Assembly: GCF_000003815.2 (NCBI RefSeq)
Contig: NC_049980.1
Span: 14,426,405-14,490,404 of the forward strand
DNA: 64,000 bases
Reading direction: 5' to 3'
DNA from: Branchiostoma floridae
Lineage: Eukaryota > Chordata > Leptocardii > Amphioxiformes > Branchiostomatidae
Part shown: piece after piece, positions 1 to 12,300 of the stretch
Position numbering within the stretch: position 1 is the stretch's first letter
Layout of the letters: each line of letters starts with the position of its first letter
The notes under the pieces: model-generated
What the model was told of the DNA's origin: nothing
What the model saw: only the letters and a program-made list of their open reading frames with translations
Database searches by the model: none
Translations under genes and position numbers: made by a program

Positions 1-2790
1 TTGTCGTCAATAGGCAAAATCACAGCTTACGTGTGCCATCATAAGCACTTCAATAGGCTTCCATCTCTATTTTGACACAATATATATGATATGAGACAAG
101 GATGCACGAAAACATATGCCTATAAATATAACTACAGATCTACCACACTGATCAATAAATATATCATTCGTGGCTTTACATCTTCGAATTGATTTCAAGT
201 TTAAGAATGGATTTAAGGTCTGATTTCTACCGCCCCATTCCCCTCCAGAATTTTGTCCGAGTTGATCAGGAATTTTGATATATGTTTCCGTTACTAACTG
301 GTGGAAATATGAAAACATAGAAAGTTGGAATAACCACTCCAACCGAATTCTCTGTAGAATGTCGAAAAATTGCTTTCCAATAAAAAAAGAGCAAAGTCGT
401 GAAAATAGATGAAAAAGATGAAATGAATTAAGATGAAATACGATCACACAATACATCAATAGCAATAAATTACATAAGATTAGATTAAACAAAGCAAAAC
501 GAAGTAACACAAAAGACCAGAACTAAATAAAATGAAATAAAGGTATAAGCTGAAACAAATATGAAAAAAATAACAAGTGATACGGCGTGTTCCAATCACC
601 CTCATAGAAGAAAATTGATACATCTACAATATTTGAGTTTCCAGTTTCCGTGTGTTCCCCGGTGTGACCCGTATGCATAATAACGTTAATAAAACTAATT
701 AAAGGATATCAAATTGTCTTGAAACCCATTTGGCAATCAGTTAGGTGAACATGAACAAAAAAAGCAAACATTATGATCTCATATCAGCTAACGATATAGA
801 CATGGAGAATGGATATTCCAGTATAGCTGACTGTTTCCGGAAGTCTTTTGTTAACCATGGCCAAACTTGCGCGATATTGCAATGGGCTTACAACAAGCCA
901 TTTTTCTGTACCGGAAACGGAAGGAAGGACGCGACGGAAGTTGGTCTTGTTCCTTGCACGTATGGCTTCATTCTGTTTGAAGTATCATCCTGAGTTTAAC
1001 ATGAGGCGTCATTTAGACAGAGCAGCCAAATCTGAATTTGTAATGTCGCCACCTCTTCAATTCAATCAGTCGTGAATGCACTTCCGGTCCTTGTCGACTT
1101 CCGGCGGAAGTGGCATGAACCTGGATAACATGGAATAAAGATGAGCACCATATTTGGGTGTAGGGAGAATATCTAAATGGTTCTGCCAGGGACGGTACAG
1201 GAATGACTGTAGATGTGAATGTCATCTGACAACAGAAAAAAATGTGTCAAAACGGACAGAATTTACAAAATGATTACCAGTGTTCGTGCGCGTCTTGTTC
1301 AATGGTCCCCAGTGAATAGTCTGATAATCATTACAACACGTTAATCAAAGATACAGCTGAATGAAGTGTCACTACAAAGGAACATAAGTCTGGCAAAACC
1401 ATTCCCTAGTACGTTTTTGTTTACATTTTAAGATGTATGTCAGTTCACACCGGGCATTATATGGTACAGAAACCTTTGACCTCAGCATGGAATCCTGAAA
1501 AGGGCTAATTTCAAAGAGGATTGGATGCAAATAGGTCAAAGAATAGCTGGTCGTGTCGGACAAAAAGCACATGTGCCTTACGTATATAACGTTACAAATG
1601 GTCAAAACACATGCCCTCTCATAGAGTGTTAGAAAAGTCTAAGCAGGCAGAAACAACGGATTTGCCCCTGCTAAGGAGGGATAGGGATGGAAATTACATT
1701 TCATTTGATTCATCAAAACTATTAACCAACATATAGCTCATACATTTATTTCATCTCAACGATAAAATGTCTACCATTTTTCACTTTTTTGAATATCGCG
1801 TGTTGTGCACTGCTTTACCAATCGCCCTGTCCTTGGTGCTGAATTCGGCTCAGTTTTAGTGTTAAGTTAGGTAAGGTGTGAAGCTACAAAATACATTCAA
1901 TATCAAAATCTTCCGGACTTCCAGAACCTAGATCACCTTCAATGTGAATTTTGGTGATTAAAGTTGCCCAAACAAGGGTATGTACCTGTACATCTCATAA
2001 AATGTCTTCAGTACAACACAACACAATAAAAGCCCACTACTACTACATATGGCTAAAAATACTATATCGTTCAACTTTCTGAGCACAAGCACACACGTAT
2101 AAAAAAAATAGCAAGCAACCAGGAGGGTGACAGTCCTAAGATTTGACTTTTAACGATGACGGTAAGGGCACACCAGGATATCAACAGGACTGTTACCAGA
2201 ACTGCAGTACTATGTGAGGGCGCTGTACAATACGATATCTCATCAGCTCTAACGTTATTTACCTAACGTTGTCTACGTCGATTAATTTATTCCAAATCTG
2301 ACTGTTGAATATGTTATTTGATGCTGCATTAGACAAAATGTCAACAAACCAGCATGGTAGGTTTGGGGAACAAAATGACAGTGTATCTATGTTCTGTAAA
2401 GTCCAGATGGAGACCTGCCTTCTACAGCTTGCTCTTTCTCGGTCGGACCGTACGTTGAGTGGGCACTTTCGATAGCCAAGATTTGAGAAAAAATGTTCCC
2501 GAAGAGCAGCAGGTCACTCGTTTTTGGTATTTTAGCATTGTGTCATATTGCAGAAAAATAAAGTTTTTTGTTTTTTCTATAACAATAATGACGATGGTCA
2601 TATATAAACAATATGGTCGTACCTAAAACGTAACAGTCAAGTGCTCTATTAGATTTTTTTGACTTTGTGCTCCTGTTTATAACTATACATAAAAAGAATA
2701 CACCAAGAAGATCAGGTTTATCACAATTGCCAATGATTGATATCAATTAAAAAATACAACTTTGACACATCAACAATGGCAGTACACGGC
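1..2790. other. gene-poor flank downstream of CSMD
   Basis: AT-rich with short ORFs only. An 82-codon plus-strand ORF at 745-993 has no recognisable motif. Nothing supported here. Confidence 0.5.
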
Positions 2791-2813
2791 AATGCTTTCT
2801 ACATGCTGGCCAA

Positions 2814-2819
2814 TTTATT
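2814..2819 (-). promoter_or_regulatory. candidate poly(A) signal of CSMD
   Basis: First AATAAA on the minus strand after the stop codon at 3817; it would give a 3' UTR of about 1.0 kb. No transcript evidence is available, and an alternative weaker hexamer could be used. Confidence 0.3.
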
Positions 2820-3816
2820 GTGACAGTTTTTGAGATGTACTACAAGTATGTGTCCTTGCTATATTTTACAATATGTCTGTTGCTAAGTAAATCACATGTA
2901 AGAATGCTAAGAAAAACGAGAATGCTGTGAAACAGAGGGTACAAAGAAAAATTTGGCCATCAAACAAGCTTCTATAACTCTTGTTAAGTGACAACTGACA
3001 ACATAACATGTGCATTTCTAAAGAAGAAAATATCCGATTCTTGGCTTTCCATGCATGCAAGATGGCTGTGTACTAGTATTATACTTAGCAGGTCAACACA
3101 ATAAAGCTACATGAAACAAAGTTTAAACAGTACAGTGGCAAGAATTTTGCCTTGCATTGATTTTTTTCCATTATGGACAAAACTCTCTTATGATGTACAG
3201 CATTTGCAATCACTTTATACTTGTTCATCACCTTGAGTAAAAAGCTTGCTAAGCACACACTGAATTGTTCTTGTAAGAAATCACTCCTTTGATAGAATAA
3301 CAATCAATTAATAGTTATTTTTAGATATGCACTTGTCTACAAATAACAAAAGGCAAAATATCATCTATTAGTAAATTATGTTAGAAGAGATATTCTGTAT
3401 TCATCGTAGGCCATAATAATTCCTGTGCATTTTACATGAGCACATACAATTTAAAGCTTGATATCTTAAGATTTACACTTTTTTATACAGTATTACTTAA
3501 TCTCAGTAAGAATAGCAGCATATTCATTGTCATAAATGTGTACATTACCCCATTAAAGATTCAACCTGTCCTTTCCTATTCTATAAAATGGTGTCTATTC
3601 CCACAACCCTACATCTCACTTTACTCACTTAACTTTGTTGAACAATCACACCTGTTTCTTTGAAACATGAAACATTAAATATACCCCTCCCACCAAATGT
3701 AATTAAAGACTGTATACATTATTAGAATGATAAAGTTGTATAGACAGGCTATAGGGATGAAAATGAAAACAAAGTGAAACATCTGTCATTGAAACAGTTT
3801 TACAATGGATATATCT

Positions 3817-6371
3817 CTAGCTGTTATCTGTCACAGGGTGACTAATGCCGATCTCTTCATTCTTGATCAGTCCTTTCCTGCCACATTCACTGACACCTGG
3901 AAAGAACAGTGTTCACAATGTTAGAATTATTGGTCCTCCTTATTACATGCTTAAAGCTTGCAACATAAGAATAACTAGAGTTCCACAACCCCATACCTTT
4001 GCCAAATGATGCCAACTTTTACAAAAGGCTTGTACAAAAACGGTCCTCATTTGCATGTGTTACATCAGTTGATGATTTTGTCTACCAAATTCAAATAACA
4101 CAAGTTTGTTAAAAAACACATTCCTATATATCTATCAGGGCCTTGATTCACATACTTCATATTTGATGATGTTTACCTTCAACTTACTTCCAAATGCGAC
4201 TGACATAAAATTACCATCATTTACCATCATCAAATTATTATAATACCATTTTTTTCATTGATTACACAAAATATGTCCTTGTTTGCATAAATGATACATC
4301 AACCGACGTTCCATTCTTTCTAATTTACACAAGTCACTTTTTTGAACGCCCTATCATGAACAGCTGTGGCCCACTGCTGACCAACAACTGTCCCTGTTGA
4401 CCCCAAAGTTCCAGTCCTTAGTCACAACAGCTGGTGTCCTAGTATATACATCAGGGCTCTAGCCAGCTCGACATTTTTTTCCGTCAGCCAATTCCCATTG
4501 TCGCGAAAACACTATTTCAGGAGTTAGAGAGACTGAACTGAGACCTTGAAAAACGGGTTTTAATGAGATTATCGTATGTGAAAGGGCACCGACACACATT
4601 ATCAACAATCATAACAATAGCAAAACAAACAGTGTGTGGCTTTTACAGCCGTGGATGGCGTCCCAAGCAGCCTGTAGCTTCCACCAAGGAGCTTTTATCA
4701 GATTTTTGTCCGTCAAAGTTGACAGATTGGTTTTAAAATTTTTCCGTCACACGCAGCAAATTTCCGTCAACTGACGTAAAAACGGACGCTGGCTAGAGCC
4801 CTGATATACATGTAGGTCAAAATATATTTTCCTCATTGACTATGATTTGCATAAAAGGAACCTCATTATTTTAGTCATCACCTACAAATTTAAGGTACCT
4901 TCCTGCTAAACACCATGAAAATCAACCAACCCCTGCTTGAGCAATTCTCCTCCAAAGTTTAAAAAAAAATGGCCCACTGCAATTGTAAACAAGCTACAGG
5001 GGACTCCAAGCGTACATTGACCCCTCTTCCATTGACCCCATGACCTGTCATGTCTGATAAAAGACTAGTTTTGTCACCTCTGAACCACTGTCACTTTACT
5101 GACAATGTATTCCAATGACAGAAACACATGGTTGGAACATAGACATCCAAACACAGAGGATTGGAAGATAGACATCCAAACACACCTCCATACATGGAGG
5201 CAACCAGCAAGACTGGAAGTATTAGCATTGTGGGTACAGCTGTACAGCTGTAAAGAGATACCAATATATCCACAAAGATACAAAGAAGTTAGAACTCCCC
5301 ACAATCTGAGACATGCCAGAGAAGTATTGGTCATGCAGGAGAAAAAACAGGAACGTTAAGGAACATGAACGTCTATGCTGTAACTCACTGTGGACAGGAT
5401 AGCTCTGCACACCATGTTCATCCACAAATGCTTCCACTGTGACAGGAGTTACAATGTCTAGTACAACCTTTAGACAATGGAACAATAATTATTACATGTA
5501 CCCTTGGATGATTATCATAATCCAAAATGTCAAACCCATGATGATTGTATTAATGCTAGGGATAAAATGTGGATGGTCTAAGTAAGAGATTGACATCAAG
5601 ACAGGTTAAAGTTAATGCCTGTACTTCAATACATGAAGCACACAATGCCATTGGGACTGCTTGAAATTCAACAATGGAGAACAAAACTAACAAATAATAT
5701 GCCATATTTTTGTACCATTTCCTATCCTTTATAAAAGTTCTGCACTGAGCAGACACAACATAGACTGTATCATCAAAGTAGAAATGCTACTACTAGAGAT
5801 TTAGCTCTTCATTCAAAAATCACAACTTACCCCTTCAGCAGTGTTGTAACATGGATTTTCAAATGAAGCATCTTCTCCCTCACCATCACCATAACGGCTA
5901 AAGAAGCTGAACCTCTGGCCGGTACGCCTGAGCAAATATAGAATGAAGAGTGAAATGAAGATTTGTTCATTCATCTTTAGGTCCAAGGAACTTAATGAGG
6001 TTCCCCTGAGTGGATGAGTGGCACTAATTAGCAACAGAACAGGACAGCCACATCACTGGATATAAGTTTCATTCATAAGGTATATAAATCCAGTTTTTGA
6101 ACTCATAGGTTCAACAGCAACTCATACACAGTGATCATCTTTCATAGCACAATCAATATATCTGAGCAGCTGTTACCCAAACAACACATAGACAAGGCCC
6201 TTTGTGTGCATGTACATTGTATCACGAAGAATACTCACTTGAGGTGCCAGGCATAAACTCCCAGGGCAAGTACAGCCAGACAGAGGATAGGCACCAACAC
6301 AGCAGCAGCAATGGAACCTCCACTCAGACCCTTACCCCCTGTCTGGGGCTTTGGGTTGGGGATCTGTGAAT
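3817..6371 (-). CDS. CSMD: CSMD exons 65-68: transmembrane helix and cytoplasmic tail
   Basis: Exons 6239-6371, 5831-5927, 5389-5467 and 3817-3896. The first gives a Gly/Ser linker and the helix [20 protein letters not shown], followed by the stop-transfer HLKRTGQR. The tail has an acidic run ([20 protein letters not shown]), then [19 protein letters not shown] and ends HPVTDNS at TAG. The FENPCY site resembles the FENPxY sequence in vertebrate CSMD tails. Phases (2, 0, 1) close exactly. Confidence 0.88.
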
Positions 6372-9300
6372 CTGGCATGGGAAAGCATCAAATCATTGAA
6401 TTAAACAATTAAAGTAAAATGAAAGCTCATCTGCGATGGAAAAGATTCTAATTCTGATCTCTGACTTCCATTCAGGTCATGTGTCACTTCAACTTGAGAA
6501 GGAACAGAGGACTGATCAAAAGCTTGCCTTACCTTGTGATTATACGAGACATGCTAAATATATAATATGCTATGAATGCTATTAGAACACACTATAATCT
6601 TTCGATTTCAGGAATTTTTAGCACTTTTCTCGCTTACTTCATAAGTGAATAAAATGGACACGATGTAACTTTTTCTACCTATGACTCCATTGCCATACAC
6701 AATGTTCTTCTGCACAGACAGAAGGCCTGTTTAATAGATATAGAAATTCTGACTCAATCATGCGCATGTTTACATATCGCAGCATTGTCAAATATTTCAG
6801 CAGTTGCAAACAAGGAAAGATGACAAACTTGTAATTTGGAGGTCAAAGCTTCCGAAGTCTGGTGCCAGAATATCACCACTGTACATTAAGCCTCCTGTAA
6901 TGTAGTACAACTGGAGAAACAAATAAATGAAACATTTAAGAACATTTTCACAAGGTTCAAATACTGTTACACAAAGTTTGCATGAATAGTCATAAACAAT
7001 GCATAAACTATTAACTAATCACCACACTTGCGACATGGTAAACTCAACACATTGATTTATCCATTATACTTGTACAAAGTCTACTTCACTTGCATCCACT
7101 TGTTTGTTTGTATGTATAGTAGTAGTCTTGTTGAAGACCTTACAAAAGCCACTGTGTAAAAGTAAAGACGTATTGAATTGTAACTTACATATCCATCAAA
7201 TGATATGGAAACTCCCATGAAGTTATCAGCCAGTGTATTGACTGTGCCAACAGTGAGGGTCAGAGCACTCTCTCCTGGCTTGTACGTTCCTGGAAATAAC
7301 AACAGATGCTGAAAACAAAGTCCTGTGGTCCATAATGCAGTAAAAATGGCACAAACAGTATAAACTCCCGTATCTTTGAAAAGTGCTGTGGGGCACAATA
7401 GATTTCAAGGTCACCTGCAAGAGTGAAGGAGGACGAGCCATCATCAAAGTCTCCGACAACGCCAAATGAGTTCTGCAGCACAGCAGTGATGGTGAGTGTA
7501 CAGGGGACCTTACTGCCCTTGTACTCATAAGAACCAGTCCAGATCTGCCCCTCTATGAAGGCTTGTACTGGCACAGTGGGCTTGGGTTGTGGTGTGGAAG
7601 GGTAGAGGACAGTAGGTGGCTTCTCACTAGGTTTAGTTCCCACTGTAAAATTGAACAGCATATAATTTTGTATCTTAACATCAAACCCATTAAGGATGTG
7701 TCTACCTTGGCATTGAATTCTTTTTTATGTGAACACTAATGGGGGAAACAACGGTTAGACACTGAACATACTGTACCTTCACAGACAATAGGTTTGCCAC
7801 TCCACTGTCCGTTGTCCTGACACACCCTGAGTGTGTCCCCGCTGGTCGGTGTGTATCCAGGCTGGCAGGTGAAGATGGTGGTGTAGCCCTGACCTGGCAG
7901 GTCTTGGACAACAACGATGAGGGCATGGACTGGAGCCTCCAGCTCTGCACAGTTAGATGCTGTGTGGTAAAAAGGAGGAGCAGTACTTAAGATTTATCCC
8001 ATTCATTGTACATGACATGTTTTAAAAACACTGTTGAATAGGGCCATGTATGTTTTGTGGTGTATACAATTTACTGCTACTTCAGAGACACATTCGCACC
8101 ACTGTCAACTCATAGGAAAGTCAAGAAAAACTGCAGGCTAGACTTCCGTCTTTTCAAATAAGCAGATTTTTGTAAGGTACAACTTGCTTAAAGAATATAT
8201 ATATAGCAATATACTGCTACTACTACCATAATCCAAATGTAAGTACTATTTGGCTCCCAAAAGCTACAGTTACTCACGGACACAGGTTGGTGGCTGGCCA
8301 TTCCAGCTCAGCGTGACCGGGTCACAGACCAGACTGGTCGGGCCCAGGATGTGGTAGCCGTCCTGGCACTGGAAGCGGACAACAGTTCCGGGGAGGAAAT
8401 TGGTAGCGTTCCGGGTGCCATGGTCTGGTGTACCGGGGTCTCTACAAGACTGCTGAGTAGGAACTGTGGAAATGTGTGAAATGGCAGGATGTTTATTTCT
8501 CAAAGCAAAATTGAAAGGTACAAAAAATAGTTCCTGCAGAATTGTGACCTATTTGAGATAATCATGCATTCTAATAACAAACAAAGTGCTTTAAACTTAG
8601 GGTTTCTGAGAACATGCACTGACCTTGGCAGACAGGTAAAGAAGAAGGAGTCCATCTTCCGTCAGCCATGCACTGCTGCTGATTGGTTCCGATCAGGATG
8701 TACCCTTCATCACAGGTGAAGGTCACTCTGCTTCCAAAGGTGAAGCGGCTCCCTTGTCGCTGGCCGTTAGCAGGGACACCAGGGTCACCACAGGAGACAG
8801 CTGAAATTCAAACCTGTGTTGTAAACCTCACATAAATAAAGCCTTGCAGGGGATTTTGTCAAAAATCAAGAATAGTATGTTCCAACAACTTTACTTCTGA
8901 ACAAGATATAAAACCCAAAAGTTCTACTGTAGTTGCCAGACTGCTTGGGATCCAAAATCTAATCATTTGAGTCCTCATCAAGACCTACCCTGAAATATGA
9001 ACTTCAAGATAATTTATCTTAGCCATCTTTAGTTATGGTATTCAAAGACAAACATACAAACACTACCAACAATATATAACCTTAGGGTAAATAAAACAAA
9101 AGGCCTATCTTCTACAACATAATTAACTGTAATCATCATAATGATTATTCTAAAGGAGAGGATGGGGGTGTACATTTTGTATATGTTTGTTACTTACCAA
9201 CACATTGTGTTGTCCCCAGCAGGTTGCTTCCCCATTGGCCATTTGCTCTACATGTCAGGGCAACTGGACCAATCAGCCTGTATCCCGTGGAACAGTTGTA

Positions 9301-12300
9301 TGAGACACTGCTGCCAAAAGTGTAGCTGTTGCCTTCCACAGTGCTGTATGGGACACGTGGTGGAGCCCCACAGTTTACAACTGGAACAACAATCAACATT
9401 ATCATACATGTGAGTGTTAGTTAGGAGTGGATACCATTCTGCGTACCGGTACAAAACTGTTTTTTTCTTGGTGGACCGGTACAAAAAAAATCAGTGGGAC
9501 AGATTTTGGAACGATTAGACAGTGAACAGATTATTTTGGCACGTTAACATGTTATCACATTAACATGTTTGGCAGCTTGACAGTCAAAAAAACAAAGAAC
9601 AGTGAAGTAGAGTTTATGGTAAATTCTACCAAGTTTCTACAGTCAAACTTAGCATTGTATACATGTCAGGATTTTAAAAAGCAAGTGGGATTGGATACTC
9701 TGCCAAACAGATTCACTTGTAGCAGAATGGACCATTATTTTGAGTATTGCCCATTTACAACTTTCTCAGACAATTAGGTCCAGGTTCAGGTCTGGACCTG
9801 GACCTGATCCTCTGGACCAGGACAGGACCGACCCACCCCTAGTGTTAGAGTATATTAGTATAAGTATGGGATGAGAATGGGCTTTTACCATTATTGGGGA
9901 ATTTACAATATCTAGATTGTCATGACAACAGGAAATAATCTTGCTGCCAATGACCCACCCTGACATGCAGGTAGGCTGTTGCTCCACTGTCCATTTGCCT
10001 GACAGGTGCGGTTGGCCTGACCAATCAGGTTGTGTCCTGTGTTGCAGGTGTAGGTGACAAAGTGGCCGTACGTGTAGTCACTCCCAGTAACCACACCACT
10101 GGCAGGCACACCAGGATCTCCACAGTTTACAACTACAAAGGAACAATAGATAAAGAACAGGCTTCATTTAGTATTATTTGATTCAGGGTAACAAGAAAGA
10201 AAGCTTTATACTCACTAGATAATTTGATTATCAGCCCAAGTCAATTTATGAACTTGACTATCCAAAAGGCTTCATTTTCATAGATTTTCCATGTGTGCAC
10301 TACAGTACTGACCATTGCACACAGGCGAGCCATCTGGCTTCCACTCTCCTCTTGCTGTGCAGTACTTGGATGGGGTGCCACTCAACATGTACCCTGGGTT
10401 ACAGCTGAACAGGACGGTACTGCTGTAGGTGAACCCTGTGGTGTTGTAGTTCCCATTGGATGGACGACCTGGGTCACCACAGTTCTGGACTGTGAGGAAA
10501 TAACATATAGATGGACTGTTGATGTAAACCCTCAATACATGTACTACAAATGTCATTAATTATTCAAAATGCATTGTGCTCTCTGAGTTTAAGAGATTAT
10601 TGAACAGCACTGTTAATTTTATTCGAAAAGAAGTTAAAGAAGATTGGATCTTGTCTGTTCTAAACTTCAACCATATGCAATGCCTGCTTGAAAATTCTAT
10701 TTCTTGAGAATTAGTCTTTTAATTATCTGCACTCTCACTCATGACAGCAAGGAGACCTGAGTGGGCTTGGAATGGAACTTTTAATGTTCAGATTTCAGAA
10801 AGGTTTTTAGCTTGTTTAGACATGTCTAAAGTCGCCGAAACTTACATAAAAAAGAACTCTGCGATCTACGTCTCTCATCAGACACTTAACATTTGAGACA
10901 GAATGAGTCACGTGAGCCAGAGGGCAGAGGTCATGGCTCGTGCGCACTAAATTATCTGATTTACGCATTTAGCCTAAATCAACACACTTACTGATACAGT
11001 CAGGTCTGTTGCCGCTCCAAGCTCCGCCTGACTGGCATGTTAGAGACTGGCTGCCCTGAAGGTTGTATCCTGTGTCACAGCTGAAGGTGATCTGGTCATT
11101 CGGGTTGTATGTGCTTTTCTTCGGTAGGAAACTTCCATGGGGTGGGTCACCAATGTCACCACAACTTGTTGTAGTGCCTAGTGCCAATGTAAAGTACTGA
11201 TCTTTATTTTATGTTATATACCAGTGCTCAAAACATCCATTGCACACTTGCAAATGCAATCGCATTTTGCTTGTCGCAACTTAATCTTAAATGTATTACG
11301 AAGTAGCGCAGTGCGCAACCTGAAAGTTTGTAGTTGGAACACCACTTTTCCCCCCACCTACATGCATACGCTTTTAGTATTTATTTCTTGATAAGATAAC
11401 ACATAATACTTAGTACTTGTTACATGTAAGTGGAAGAAAAGGTAAAGAAAAAGCAGATGATTTGAAGAAAGTAATAAGTTGGAAGTAGGGCAACCTAAAA
11501 TGTTGATGGCGCAACCTGGTTTTTGACTCAGATTGCCGCCTGGACAACCAAAAAAGTATTTTGAGCATGCACTGTATACTAGGTAGGTGATACAAAACCT
11601 TAGGTTACATCAAAATAAAGGTATTGGTATGATTAAGATTAAAAAGCAAATAAATGCACAACAAATGGAATTGCAATGACCTGCATTTTATCAAAGTCTA
11701 TATCTTCCATATCATAAATTCATGCATTTAAAAGACTAACTTAATGATATAGAAAGCCCTACCTGTACCTTCTAAGAACACATGGTAGCATGGTGACATA
11801 AATATGAGTAAGGAGTGCATACTACATGTGGAAATGTTTGAAACCTAGTTTCTACCCTCTAAAATAACATCAAAATGAGAGATGTTTTATTGTGATTAGT
11901 ACTTCAGTACCAAGGACAACACCAGCTTGTATAAATTACATTCTGTGCTTTGTTGCATCAACAAAACTTCTCATTACAAATTGGACAAGTACTAATTAAG
12001 AAGAAGAAAAGTATGGTGCTGTTGTGTCTGTAAATTTGAAAGTGCCATCTTGATTTGACCTAAGTAGGTGTTTGTAGGCATTCATTCCATAAAGATTATC
12101 CCTTACCAGAGCAGTGGAGAGCTGCTCCACTCCATGTTCCATCTGCCTGGCATGTACGACTGGTGTCACCACTAACAACGTTTTGTCCTGCTGTGCAGCT
12201 GTAGGTGACAGTTGACCCAAACGTGGTGGTGGTGTCTCCTCCCTTGATGGTGTTGGGTGATGTGCCAGGGTCCCCACAGTCAACAACTGGGAAATGAATC

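Noticed and set aside
67-510. 147-codon minus-strand ORF
   Set aside because: Low-complexity Phe/Leu-rich product in AT-rich DNA; no motif or splice support.
745-993. 82-codon plus-strand ORF
   Set aside because: No recognisable domain, no supporting exons nearby; may be chance.
11225-11580. Possible hAT element (CAGTGCTCAAAA ... TTTTGAGCATGCACTG)
   Set aside because: Inverted ends match only with a 4-base gap and no 8-base target duplication is present; left out of the feature list.
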